Shown: positions 14,890-21,753 of the stretch, piece after piece | Layout: every line of letters starts with the position of its first letter | Position numbering within the stretch: position 1 is the first letter of the stretch | Assembly (NCBI GenBank): GCA_002707085.1 | Contig: PALY01000013.1 | Span: forward strand, 39,337-61,089 | Length of the DNA stretch: 21,753 nucleotides | Direction: 5' to 3' | Source of the DNA: Deltaproteobacteria bacterium | Lineage (GTDB): Bacteria > Myxococcota_A > UBA796 | The notes under the pieces: generated by a model | What the model was told of the DNA's origin: nothing | Databases searched by the model: none | What the model saw: only the letters and a program-made list of their open reading frames with translations | Made by a program: the position numbers and the translations under genes

Positions 14890-14918
14890 GTATTTAAATT
14901 AAGTAAAAACAAATACTT
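14888..14918. promoter_or_regulatory. AAGTATTT inverted repeat overlapping the -24 box
   Basis: AAGTATTT (14888-14895) and AAATACTT (14911-14918) are perfect inverted copies separated by 15 AT-rich bases. One arm runs into the -24 element, so a bound protein could block RpoN holoenzyme. The AT-rich tract could also be a bending site. Confidence 0.5.
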
Positions 14919-14951
14919 AGAGATTTGTTGGTGTGGTGAAAGGGAACGGGT

Positions 14952-14980
14952 CTTCGCAGAGCCTGACGATGACTGCGAAG
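14952..14980. repeat. 8-bp hairpin after the acidic TPR gene
   Basis: CTTCGCAG and CTGCGAAG are perfect inverted copies with a 13-base loop, 12 bases beyond the stop of the minus-strand TPR gene. On the minus strand only a weak pyrimidine tract (CCCGTTCCCTTT) follows; on the plus strand TGTTTT follows. It probably marks the 3' end of the TPR transcript. Confidence 0.45.
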
Positions 14981-14992
14981 TGTTTTACGCAC

Positions 14993-16324
14993 CTATTGCT
15001 TGTGGGCGACCATGTTGGCATACCGAGCGATATTGGGAATCTCTGGGTCTATCGCTTGTGCTTGCTGTAGGTCTTGTAGTGCCAAGTCTGACCGGCGTTG
15101 GTAGTGATGGCACATCCCACGACGACAGTGTGCCATGGCGTGTTCTGGATCTCGAAAAAGCGCGTCTGAATAGTGTGCGATCGCTCGTTCATAGTCTTTG
15201 CGTGCAAAGAAAAGATCGCCCATCTCCATATGAGGTTCCGACGCGTGCGGGGACATGGCCTCAGCAGTGAGAAAGTCGCTCATTGCGCCCACTAGGTCTC
15301 CGAGGTCCCGCAAACAGCGGCCGCGTCGAATCCGTGCATCTATGCGGTCAGGGTTCCAATCGACGACATCGGAAAACAGTTCGCAAGCTTTGTGAAGATT
15401 GCCGGAAGATAGCGCCTGTAAGCCGGCGGTCATCGCATCGAAAACAGCTTCTGTTCGCGGCAGAGGCTGTTCTTGAACTTTTGTCGTGTCCTTTGACGTA
15501 TTTTCTGTGAGTTTCGGCAGTGGACCCAATACTTCGATGCTCTCTTCTTCGTCCTCTTCGACCTCCACGACATCGACTTCCAAGCTTTGACGATTCGGAT
15601 CGAGAATCTGTGGTGCGACAGGCCGTGGCTTTGACAGGGTAGGTGGTGCCGCTGAGGCCATGGCAGCGACCAGAGGCATCACTGGTTTTGGTCGTATAGG
15701 AGGAATGGCTGGAGCGGACTCTGAAGTTGGACCTTTTGGTCTTTCTTTGGGTTCTTCAGGTGGTATCAAATCCAAGAAGGAAAAGGGATCGTCTTCGGGC
15801 GGGTCCATAGACACCTGGAGTGGAGGCTCCATGTCGCCTTGGTCCAAAGCCTCAGCTTCAAGATCTTTGATCCCAGTATGTTCGTCGGATTCAACATCCA
15901 TTTCGACTTCAACATCCATTTCGATTTCAACATCCACAGAGGTTGGCGGTGGAGTGACAGCTGTTGAGACGCTGGATTCTTCTGGATTTGTTTCTGTCGT
16001 CAGGGGATCGGTTCGCGCCGAATGAGCCAGCCACTCATCATCGATGTCGATGGTTGGGGCTGGGTCCGGCAATCCCAGAACGATTGAGTCTGAAGGGGGA
16101 GGTACAGCCGGGGTGTCGACTTCAGCTGTGTCGTCATCTTCAAGAAGGTTTGATTCCATGGAGGCTGCGGGCGCAGGCTCTTGATGAGGCTCTGCATCCA
16201 AAACATCTTTGGGGGTCGTTGATTCAGCCGTTGAGTGGTGATCTCCAGTAAGGGCAGCCACACGTGAACGAGCGGCCACGATGGTCGCCAAGAGGCGTTC
16301 AGCATCGGAGAGCGTATCAGACAT
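14993..16324 (-). CDS. acidic disordered protein with C-terminal TPR domain
   Basis: The 443-residue protein has no signal peptide. Residues 1-25 are helical, and 30-290 are a long Pro/Glu/Asp/Ser/Thr-rich region expected to be disordered, with an EMDVEVEMDV repeat near 135 and an acidic EVEEDEEESIEV run near 255. Residues about 295-440 are four TPR-like repeats (SGNLHKACELFSDVVDWNPD, LGDLVGAMSDFLTAEAMSPH, RKDYERAIAHYSDALFRDPE, RSDLALQDLQQAQAIDPE). ATG at 16322-16324 follows the coiled-coil gene by 6 bases with an AGGA SD, so the two form one unit. The long acidic linker, rich in Ser/Thr, could be phosphorylated and read by the FHA proteins encoded divergently; that is inference. Confidence 0.82.
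   Translation of the reverse strand: MSDTLSDAERLLATIVAARSRVAALTGDHHSTAESTTPKDVLDAEPHQEPAPAASMESNLLEDDDTAEVDTPAVPPPSDSIVLGLPDPAPTIDIDDEWLAHSARTDPLTTETNPEESSVSTAVTPPPTSVDVEIEMDVEVEMDVESDEHTGIKDLEAEALDQGDMEPPLQVSMDPPEDDPFSFLDLIPPEEPKERPKGPTSESAPAIPPIRPKPVMPLVAAMASAAPPTLSKPRPVAPQILDPNRQSLEVDVVEVEEDEEESIEVLGPLPKLTENTSKDTTKVQEQPLPRTEAVFDAMTAGLQALSSGNLHKACELFSDVVDWNPDRIDARIRRGRCLRDLGDLVGAMSDFLTAEAMSPHASEPHMEMGDLFFARKDYERAIAHYSDALFRDPEHAMAHCRRGMCHHYQRRSDLALQDLQQAQAIDPEIPNIARYANMVAHKQ
15890..15937 (-). repeat. 18-base tandem repeat in the TPR-protein linker
   Basis: Two near-identical 18-base units (15890-15907 and 15908-15925) and the start of a third encode the repeated VEMDVE/VEIEMD acidic stretch. 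The unit length keeps frame. Confidence 0.7.
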
Positions 16325-16330
16325 CGCGTC

Positions 16331-16861
16331 CTACTCTGACTCTCCGCCCGCTAAACCGGACATTTGTTGTGTCAAGCCACTGATGCTGCTCATCAACTCA
16401 TCTTTGAGTTGACGCATCCGGATAACGTTTTCCTCCAGTGTCTTGGCTTTTGTGCGCAGCGCTGTATTTTCGTTTCGTAGGGTATTGGCTTCCGCTTCTA
16501 CGGTACCGACTTCATCTCGAAGTTGCTCTACTTGTGTCCGAAGTGCCGAGACCTCATCACCCAGTTGTTGGTGGGTTTCTTTAAGAGAGTCTCTTTCTGT
16601 TGCGAGAGATGAATGAGTGCTTCGCATCTGTTCGCATCGTGAGCGTGCAGCAGCGACTTGTGCCTCAAGGTTGTCCGCTTGGGCTTGGAGCTCCACATCA
16701 TTGGAACTGAGATGTTCCAATTCCATTTCAGCTTTGATGAGTCTGCGGGTCATGCGTTCTGAATTTTGCAGAACCATCTCCAAGGCGTGGATGCGTTCAT
16801 CCACGATCTGGCCGAGTTCTTTTTGGATTCGTGCAAGCTGGCTGGAAACCTGGTCGGTCAT
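16331..16861 (-). CDS. coiled-coil protein
   Basis: From ATG at 16859-16861 the product has 176 residues, beginning MTDQVSSQLARIQKELGQIV. Residues about 5-165 are an almost continuous heptad-rich coiled coil (LEHLSSNDVELQAQADNLEAQVAAARS, LRTQVEQLRDEVGTVEAEANTLRNENTALRTKAKTLEENV) with a short Gly/Ser tail. There is no signal or membrane segment, so it should be cytosolic. The SD is weak (AGGC); the frame extends to 16930, but the extra 23 residues look non-conserved and lie across the promoter palindrome. It is the first gene of a two-gene unit with the acidic TPR protein and is divergent from the FHA operon. Confidence 0.8.
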   Translation of the reverse strand: MTDQVSSQLARIQKELGQIVDERIHALEMVLQNSERMTRRLIKAEMELEHLSSNDVELQAQADNLEAQVAAARSRCEQMRSTHSSLATERDSLKETHQQLGDEVSALRTQVEQLRDEVGTVEAEANTLRNENTALRTKAKTLEENVIRMRQLKDELMSSISGLTQQMSGLAGGESE

Positions 16862-16911
16862 CTGAAGCCTATCTGGATGGGATGAAAATCGTGGACATCG
16901 GGTTTCGCCGA

Positions 16912-16923
16912 GGTGTCGACACC
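16912..16923. promoter_or_regulatory. 12-bp perfect palindrome GGTGTCGACACC, possible operator
   Basis: The palindrome touches the -10 region of the leftward promoter in the divergent control region between the coiled-coil/TPR unit and the FHA operon. Its place fits a repressor site. Confidence 0.45.
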
Positions 16924-16950
16924 GTATCAATGCTTTGAAACAAGTGTCAA
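16922..16950 (-). promoter_or_regulatory. candidate promoter of the coiled-coil/TPR unit
   Basis: On the minus strand a perfect TTGACA (16950-16945) is followed after 16-17 bases by GATACG/ATACGG. The -35 is convincing, the -10 is weak. Confidence 0.4.
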
Positions 16951-16978
16951 CGAAAGAGCAAGTATATGGATGGAAAGG

Positions 16979-17007
16979 TTACGCGAGCCGCCTCGAAATT
17001 GTATAAG
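16979..17007 (+). promoter_or_regulatory. candidate promoter of the FHA operon
   Basis: TATAAG (17002-17007), 5 of 6 matches to the -10 consensus, lies 17 bases after a poor -35, TTACGC (16979-16984). It is about 45 bases before the first FHA gene. The weak -35 suggests that an activator may be needed. Confidence 0.35.
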
Positions 17008-17051
17008 ATCGAAAAGCGAATGAATGACGCTGCTTTTGGGGGATTCAACGC

Positions 17052-17555
17052 ATGGATCGTCATCCAGTTTTGGTTGCCATCAAAGGACCCATGCAGGGCG
17101 CCCGATATCCCTTTCCTGTGGATGGGGTCACTATCGGCCGAGATGAGACCTGTACGGTGGTAATTGAAGACAGCAATGTGTCTCGATTTCACGCGCGTCT
17201 TGTGCTTCATAATGCCGCGGTATGGGTTCAAGATGCGGGCAGTCGCAACGGTGTGTTCGTGAATGAAAAGCGTGTTGTGCGCCATAAACAGTTTGGGCCG
17301 GGGGACGAACTTGTTCTCGGAGAGCATACTTTTACGCTTGAAATGGAAGCGCTCCCCGCAGATGTGTCATTGACCGGTTCGTTGATCGCTGATCCGGTCG
17401 AATCCCAGAGTCGAATGTGGGTGTTGGCGGTATATGCCGCGCTCGCTGTTTTGATTCAAATTCCTGCTGCAGCGATGCAGGCTGATGTTCGACTGACGAT
17501 AACGGGTCTTTCCATCGCGATGGGTGTGTTTATCTTCTGGTTGGTGAAGAGGTAA
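17052..17555 (+). CDS. FHA-domain protein with two C-terminal membrane helices
   Basis: The 167-residue product has an N-terminal FHA domain (about 8-98) with all phosphothreonine-binding landmarks: GRD at 29-31, SRFHA at 44-48 and SRNG at 64-67. Two hydrophobic helices (about 122-142 and 147-165) end in KR, placing the FHA domain in the cytosol and the hairpin in the inner membrane. It should bind a pThr peptide, probably made by a Ser/Thr kinase encoded elsewhere. ATG at 17052 follows GGGGGA. The stop TAA is one base from the TTG start of the next FHA gene, so they are coupled. Confidence 0.9.
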   Translation: MDRHPVLVAIKGPMQGARYPFPVDGVTIGRDETCTVVIEDSNVSRFHARLVLHNAAVWVQDAGSRNGVFVNEKRVVRHKQFGPGDELVLGEHTFTLEMEALPADVSLTGSLIADPVESQSRMWVLAVYAALAVLIQIPAAAMQADVRLTITGLSIAMGVFIFWLVKR

Positions 17556-17556
17556 T

Positions 17557-19023
17557 TTGGGGACCCCAAACGTCGAAGTAGTGATCCGGCGCCCCGGACG
17601 TCCTGAACACCGGGTGGTGCTTGAACCCGGTGTGGCTCACTTGGGTCGTGCCGAAGATAACGATTTGGTACTCACTGATATTGGTGTCAGTCGGCGCCAC
17701 GCACGCATATTGGTGCAGTCCAATGGCGTGTGGATCGAGGATTTGGGCAGTGGGAATGGAACGTATTGCAAAGGTCAACGTGTCACCCGTCACGCCCTAA
17801 AGACTGGGGATGAGATTCTTGTTGACCCCTTTACTTTGGCCTTTGAGATTGAATTGGGTGAATTGCCATCGATTGGTGGACTGACGAGCGAGCTGGAGGA
17901 TGTGGGTGATGAGGATACCGCCCGTGTTCCAAACTCCATCACCACGGGCCAGATACGTCGTTCTTCTCTTGAGTTGAAAGGCGCGCGCCTGGTAACGCTC
18001 AGCGGGTCGCGTTTGTCACCCAGCTATTTTGTGGATGAAAAAGGCATCACGATCGGGAGGTCAGATGCTCGCGATATCATTTTGTTTGACCCTTCTGCCA
18101 GTCGTAATCATGCGGTGATCGAACCTGTGGGTGATTCTTTTTGGCTGCGTGATGAGGGCAGTGGGAATGGAACCTTCGTCAACAGCAACCGTGTAAAGGA
18201 ACAGAGCCTTCGTCATGGTGACCGAGTTCGTGTTGGAAGCACTGAATTTCGATTTGAACTCGTTGACCAGGCTCCAGGCGATGCTCGTACTTCACCACCA
18301 AAATTATGGCGGGATCGTCGGGGTGCCGAACCTGTGGTGCAAGCGCCACCACAAGTCCCTCAAACAATGGCACAACCAATTCAGGTTCAAGCGCCAAGAG
18401 TCGCTGCTTTGAGTGTCCCTCCTGCATCCAGAGGCATTCGTGTGGTGGCGATTGCAGCGATGGGTGGTCTTGCTGTTGTTGGGATGATGTTTATCGGCGG
18501 ATTGATAGCCTTGTATTTTATTGAGCCTGAATTGGGTCAGCGGCCAGTACAGACTGTGCGTGCGGTCAAGAAGCCGGTTTCGACGGCAGAACAAGCGTCG
18601 AAATTGGACGAGGGAAAGAAGGAGAAACTCTCTGGGACAACAGAAGTATTTCAGGATTATTTGGACCGAGGTAAAACCCTGTTTGGTGAAGAGGAGTACC
18701 TCAAGGCCGCAGCGCAGTACTACCTCGCTTTGGAGGAATACCCAGAACTTGCGTTGACACCTGCACATGAGAACGCACAACGAATGGCGCGCGTGTCGAC
18801 CGAGTATTTGATGTTTTCGACCTTGCATCGCGGTGTGGTGCTGCGGAGCCTTCCTGAGTCTGAACAGCGTCGATTGCGTACATCGGCACTTGCGGCGGGG
18901 AAGAAGGCACTTCGGGGTAGAGGAGATGCAAAAGCGGCCATAGAGCTGCTTCGCGAAATTCTGATTTTTCGCCCTGATGACACTCAAGTACAGAAGATGG
19001 TCACCCAGCTCGACGAGGCATAA
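17557..19023 (+). CDS. double FHA, transmembrane, TPR protein
   Basis: This 488-residue protein has two FHA domains in the N-terminal half. The first (about 20-100) has LGR at 29-31, SRRHA at 45-49 and GSGNGT at 64-69; the second (about 144-235) has IGRSD, SRNHA at 182-186 and GSGNGT at 201-206. Both keep the Arg and Ser needed for pThr binding. A Pro/Gln-rich linker (240-290) leads to one membrane helix (about 294-322). A periplasmic part follows with TPR-like repeats (365-410 and 455-485). It therefore links cytosolic phospho-signals to periplasmic partners. The start is TTG at 17557 with a GAGG SD overlapping the upstream stop region. It is followed after 2 bases by the HEAT lipoprotein gene. 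Confidence 0.88.
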   Translation: MGTPNVEVVIRRPGRPEHRVVLEPGVAHLGRAEDNDLVLTDIGVSRRHARILVQSNGVWIEDLGSGNGTYCKGQRVTRHALKTGDEILVDPFTLAFEIELGELPSIGGLTSELEDVGDEDTARVPNSITTGQIRRSSLELKGARLVTLSGSRLSPSYFVDEKGITIGRSDARDIILFDPSASRNHAVIEPVGDSFWLRDEGSGNGTFVNSNRVKEQSLRHGDRVRVGSTEFRFELVDQAPGDARTSPPKLWRDRRGAEPVVQAPPQVPQTMAQPIQVQAPRVAALSVPPASRGIRVVAIAAMGGLAVVGMMFIGGLIALYFIEPELGQRPVQTVRAVKKPVSTAEQASKLDEGKKEKLSGTTEVFQDYLDRGKTLFGEEEYLKAAAQYYLALEEYPELALTPAHENAQRMARVSTEYLMFSTLHRGVVLRSLPESEQRRLRTSALAAGKKALRGRGDAKAAIELLREILIFRPDDTQVQKMVTQLDEA

Positions 19024-19025
19024 AA

Positions 19026-20141
19026 GTGCGCATATCCATGTTGGCCTGGATTCTACTGGGGCTGATGGGCTGTCCACGTCAGACATCCACACCCGCTGCG
19101 CCGGATTCCGCGATTCGCCGGACGCAGAACGATATGGCTGTTGTAGAGGCTCATTTGCTGTCTGCAGCAGCATCCGATGATCCCATTGTGCGGGCGCATG
19201 CTTTGGTGGGTCTGGCGAAAGCTTCGAAAGTGGGAGACGAACAGTTTTTACTTCGTGGTGTGCTGGACCCGAGTCCTTGGGTGCAACGTGCCATTGCCCG
19301 AGCCTTGCCGCAGCAAGCCGCAGTACATTTTATAAATCGTACGGAACGGGATTCGGTGGCCCGTGCTTTGGCCTTGGCGGGTTTGTCTGCAGATGAGCGC
19401 AAGGAACTCGACCTGCAGATCGGGCGCACAACGACCGGAGACCTTGTGGGTGGCGCTTTGTTGGGTGACGCCGATGCGACTGAGGCGTTGCTTGCCTTGG
19501 CGAAGGAGGGTGCCTTTCCCCCCGAAGAAGATCTATTCTGGGCCATGGGTCAGACGGGTTCTGTCGTTTTGGGTGAAGCGCTGGCTGAGGGAATACCCTT
19601 TGCTGAGGACTTGATTCGGGTACAAATGGCTTTGGTTTCGCAATATTTGGCGCCGAAGCAAGCATCGTCTGCCTTGAGTGCTGCGTTATCGGATGCCACC
19701 ATCGACCAACGGTTGGAAGCAGTTGAAGGCTTGGTCGTGTACGATACTCCTGCGGGGCGACAGTTTCTGTTGAGGGCTTCCAAAGGTCCAGCGGGTACGG
19801 TTCGGGACCACGCAAAGTTGGCCATGGTGGCATTGGTGGGTGAACCACTTGCTCGTGCCGAAGAGGCTTTGGTTTCACCCGATAGAGATGTTCGTGCGTG
19901 GGCGGCCACATGTCTGATGCATGCCGGTGCGGAACGACCTTTGCACCGGAACTTGGTCTTGGCTCTAATCAATGCACGGCAAGATGAAGCCCCTGCTGTT
20001 CGCGTGGCAGCAGTTCGCGCTCTCGAGGTAATGAGTGCCACGGATGCCATCGTGATCCCGGGTGGGTTTTGGGCCCGTAAACCGGACAGCGTCTCCACCG
20101 TGATGGCAGCATCGCTTTGGCTGTCAGCTGGCAAAGAGTAG
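19026..20141 (+). CDS. HEAT-like repeat lipoprotein
   Basis: The 371-residue product begins with a signal peptide and lipobox LGLMGC (Cys16), so it should be anchored in the inner or outer membrane. The mature part is a helical solenoid with HEAT/PBS-lyase-like repeats, for example DDPIVRAHALVGLAKAS, DPSPWVQRAIARALPQ, SPDRDVRAWAATCLMHAG and DEAPAVRVAAVRALEVM. Such solenoids are protein-binding scaffolds. The start is GTG at 19026, 2 bases after the FHA-TPR stop; an in-frame ATG at 19038 would shorten the signal peptide. It is coupled to the FHA genes and may bind the periplasmic TPR part; that is inference. Confidence 0.82.
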   Translation: MRISMLAWILLGLMGCPRQTSTPAAPDSAIRRTQNDMAVVEAHLLSAAASDDPIVRAHALVGLAKASKVGDEQFLLRGVLDPSPWVQRAIARALPQQAAVHFINRTERDSVARALALAGLSADERKELDLQIGRTTTGDLVGGALLGDADATEALLALAKEGAFPPEEDLFWAMGQTGSVVLGEALAEGIPFAEDLIRVQMALVSQYLAPKQASSALSAALSDATIDQRLEAVEGLVVYDTPAGRQFLLRASKGPAGTVRDHAKLAMVALVGEPLARAEEALVSPDRDVRAWAATCLMHAGAERPLHRNLVLALINARQDEAPAVRVAAVRALEVMSATDAIVIPGGFWARKPDSVSTVMAASLWLSAGKE

Positions 20142-20217
20142 CAAGAGTTTTCCGTTTGAGTTGCGCCTATTTTGGGTTCAGTCACGCAAGTTTGTTGGGG
20201 TCGCAGTGCCAGTTGTT

Positions 20218-20246
20218 TTGACAGTCTTGCGGCACGTTTGTAGCCT
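20218..20246 (+). promoter_or_regulatory. candidate promoter of the fibre-like gene
   Basis: A perfect TTGACA (20218-20223) and TAGCCT (20241-20246) are 17 bases apart, in the 149-base gap after the HEAT lipoprotein gene. The TTGACA-17-TAG pattern also occurs before rplU. Confidence 0.45.
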
Positions 20247-20290
20247 ATCCAGACCTTCCGTCCGGGGGTGGATGGGGAGCTGGGAGTGGA

Positions 20291-21753
20291 ATGGATTCGC
20301 TGATTGAATTCCATGGTCGATTGTCGCGGGGAGACAAGCGTCCTGCAAACCCGGGTGGGTATTGCCTGCAGTTCCAGCTCCATGGCCATCAAAAGAGCGG
20401 TAGCCGGCGAGACAAAGTCTATTGGGAAGAAGTCCTAGAAGATGTGGATGTCTCGCCTGGTGGTTTTTACCGCGTAGTTTTAGGTCAGAAAATCCCAGTA
20501 GACTCCAAAATGTTTACTCATGGGGTTCGCTGGATGAGCATCCGAGTGGTTCGTTCGGGCAAGCTTGAAGATGAAAATGGGCTGCGCATTCCGGTGCTGG
20601 GTCAATCTTTGATTCTGGGTCGAGACCTGGAGCGTGCGGCGCAGCGAATGGGGGTGCTTGAAGACAAGCTTACAGCAGCCACCAGCTCGGTCCCCAAGGT
20701 AGAACAGTTCCAAACTCGTTTGAAGCGTATCGTTGATGGCATCGCGGCAATACAAGCGCGCTTGGTCGCTGTCGAAGATGGCGGTGAGTTGAAGGCAGTG
20801 ATTCGTCGTATGGAGGCGCTCACGACTCGACTGGATGAGGTCGACAAAGATGAGGGTCGGCTTGATCGTTTAGAGCTTGAAATGGAGGATTTGGTCGGTC
20901 CAGGCGGGGATGTGGTGGACCTCAATTCTCGTATGGATAGCGTGGAAAGCCGGGCGCCCGACCTTATCCGAAACCTTCGTAAACGGGACAAGAATGCACC
21001 GGAACAGTTGGCGCTTGGTGAACTACAGCGCAGCATAGATGGCATCAAGGTTCAGATGGCTGGCCTGCAGTCGATGTGTGCTGAGTTGGAGTCATTGGTT
21101 GGCAGTGGAACCGGTGACGTGGATGCGGATTCTATTGGAGCCGTGAAACGTTCAGGGGATGCCATGACCGGTGGGCTGACCATCAATCGTGGTGGCTTGT
21201 CGGTGTTGAGCGGTGGGGTGAGTTGTCGTGGTGCGACTGTGACGACATTGGATGCATCGAATGTCATCAAGGCACCGAAAATGATTGCGGAGGCGTTTGA
21301 ACTTCGTGGGGATTTAACGGTCGATTCAGCACAGCGAGCGCTGCAGATCCGGTCGGTTGAAGGCCGGCAGGCTTCTGCTCGTAGGGATGGAGCCCTTCAT
21401 CTCAACTCTCGGGGTGGGGCTGAAGTGGTCATAGGAAACCAAGATGCATCCAAAGGCATGGATGTTCACGGTTCCATTCGTGGTGACTTGGTGGTGTCCA
21501 AATCTTCAGGTGGGTTGGCTCAGATTTTTCATGCAACGGGAGCGTTGCAAGTCGGTGATGTGGTTCGGATCAATGATTCCGGAGAGCGCGTTGCCCGGGT
21601 TCGGAAGCCGGCAGACCCACGGGTTGTGGGGGTCGTCACGGATGCTCCCGGTGTTCTTTTGGGCGGTGTCACTCGAACAGGTGCGGTGTCGGTAGCGATC
21701 GCCGGAGTGGTCTTATGCTTGGTAGAGGCTGAAAGCGGTCCTGTGCAGGCGGG
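20291..21753 (+). CDS. large fibre-like protein, 3' truncated by window end
   Basis: ATG at 20291, after a GGGAG SD, opens a frame of at least 487 codons with no stop before the window edge. Residues 5-70 resemble a beta-sandwich module found at the N terminus of large bacterial surface proteins (FHGRLSRGD, YCLQFQLHG, YWEEV, VSPGGFYRVVLG). Residues about 110-270 are a coiled coil. Residues 286-400 are a Gly-rich, short-strand stalk that starts SGDAMTGGLTI, like phage tail-fibre repeats. Residues from about 415 (HATGALQVGDVVRI, RKPADPRVVGVVTDAPGVLLGG, VAIAGVVLCLVEAESGP) resemble the Peptidase_G2/intramolecular-chaperone-type domain of tail spikes. There is no signal peptide. It has its own promoter candidate but the same direction as the FHA operon. 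It is probably a trimeric fibre; function is inferred. Confidence 0.8.
   Translation, partial: MDSLIEFHGRLSRGDKRPANPGGYCLQFQLHGHQKSGSRRDKVYWEEVLEDVDVSPGGFYRVVLGQKIPVDSKMFTHGVRWMSIRVVRSGKLEDENGLRIPVLGQSLILGRDLERAAQRMGVLEDKLTAATSSVPKVEQFQTRLKRIVDGIAAIQARLVAVEDGGELKAVIRRMEALTTRLDEVDKDEGRLDRLELEMEDLVGPGGDVVDLNSRMDSVESRAPDLIRNLRKRDKNAPEQLALGELQRSIDGIKVQMAGLQSMCAELESLVGSGTGDVDADSIGAVKRSGDAMTGGLTINRGGLSVLSGGVSCRGATVTTLDASNVIKAPKMIAEAFELRGDLTVDSAQRALQIRSVEGRQASARRDGALHLNSRGGAEVVIGNQDASKGMDVHGSIRGDLVVSKSSGGLAQIFHATGALQVGDVVRINDSGERVARVRKPADPRVVGVVTDAPGVLLGGVTRTGAVSVAIAGVVLCLVEAESGPVQA

Noticed and set aside
14834..14992. Possible further small gene in the AT-rich gap
   Set aside because: No frame with SD and coding pattern was found; the region is explained by the sigma-54 promoter, inverted repeat and hairpin.
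18304..19173. 289-codon minus-strand frame opposite the FHA-TPR and HEAT genes
   Set aside because: It is antisense to clear FHA/TPR coding sequence and crosses two real gene boundaries; the product has no recognisable pattern.
19550..20392. 280-codon minus-strand frame opposite the HEAT lipoprotein gene
   Set aside because: It mirrors the codon bias of the opposite strand (Ala/Ser/Thr-rich) and spans the intergenic gap into the fibre gene.
20291..21753. Prophage tail module
   Set aside because: Only a fibre-like protein is seen; there are no capsid, portal, terminase, tail tube or integrase genes and the neighbours are FHA/HEAT genes.

Overview
The window looks like chromosomal DNA of a Gram-negative, mid-GC bacterium, most plausibly a Myxococcota or other former deltaproteobacterial lineage. 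This is inferred from lipoproteins with Asp/Ala/Thr-rich linkers, many FHA, TPR and HEAT proteins, a perfect sigma-54 promoter and the rplU-rpmA-obg block. No 16S rRNA or other taxonomic marker is present. Coding density is high: no gene-free stretch reaches 300 bases, and the longest (2910-3147, about 238 b) holds the divergent control region of msrB and an NCS1 permease. I saw no tRNA, rRNA, CRISPR array, insertion sequence or integrase.

Layout. Bases 1-63 may be the 3' end of a plus-strand gene. Next come a SASA-type esterase lipoprotein (178-1731, +), a PAQR/hemolysin III membrane protein and msrB (both -), and an NCS1 nucleobase permease (+). The permease ends 3 bases from the tail of a minus-strand run that reads, in transcription order, djlA-like co-chaperone, RetSat/CrtI-type oxidoreductase, ThrE-type exporter, EamA transporter (9428 down to 4648). 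Upstream of that run is a same-strand ribosome and translation block: rplU, rpmA, obg, a small lipoprotein, rsfS, rlmH and a TPR protein with an unknown C-terminal domain (14202 down to 9513). nadD and proB, which often lie between obg and rsfS, are absent.

Between the ribosomal block and the right-hand region lie a DUF5522 Cys-rich mini-protein and a 57-codon gene (14660-14833, -). The short gene has an exact-consensus sigma-54 promoter, an inverted repeat at its -24 box, a hairpin across its stop codon and a strong terminator.

The right third is a divergent cluster. On the minus strand are a coiled-coil protein and an acidic disordered TPR protein. On the plus strand are an FHA protein with two C-terminal membrane helices, a double-FHA/transmembrane/TPR protein, a HEAT-like lipoprotein and a large fibre-like protein cut by the window edge. 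I infer an envelope-spanning, phosphopeptide-sensing assembly that may be a new system. Its individual domains are recognisable, but I know of no characterised machine with this combination.
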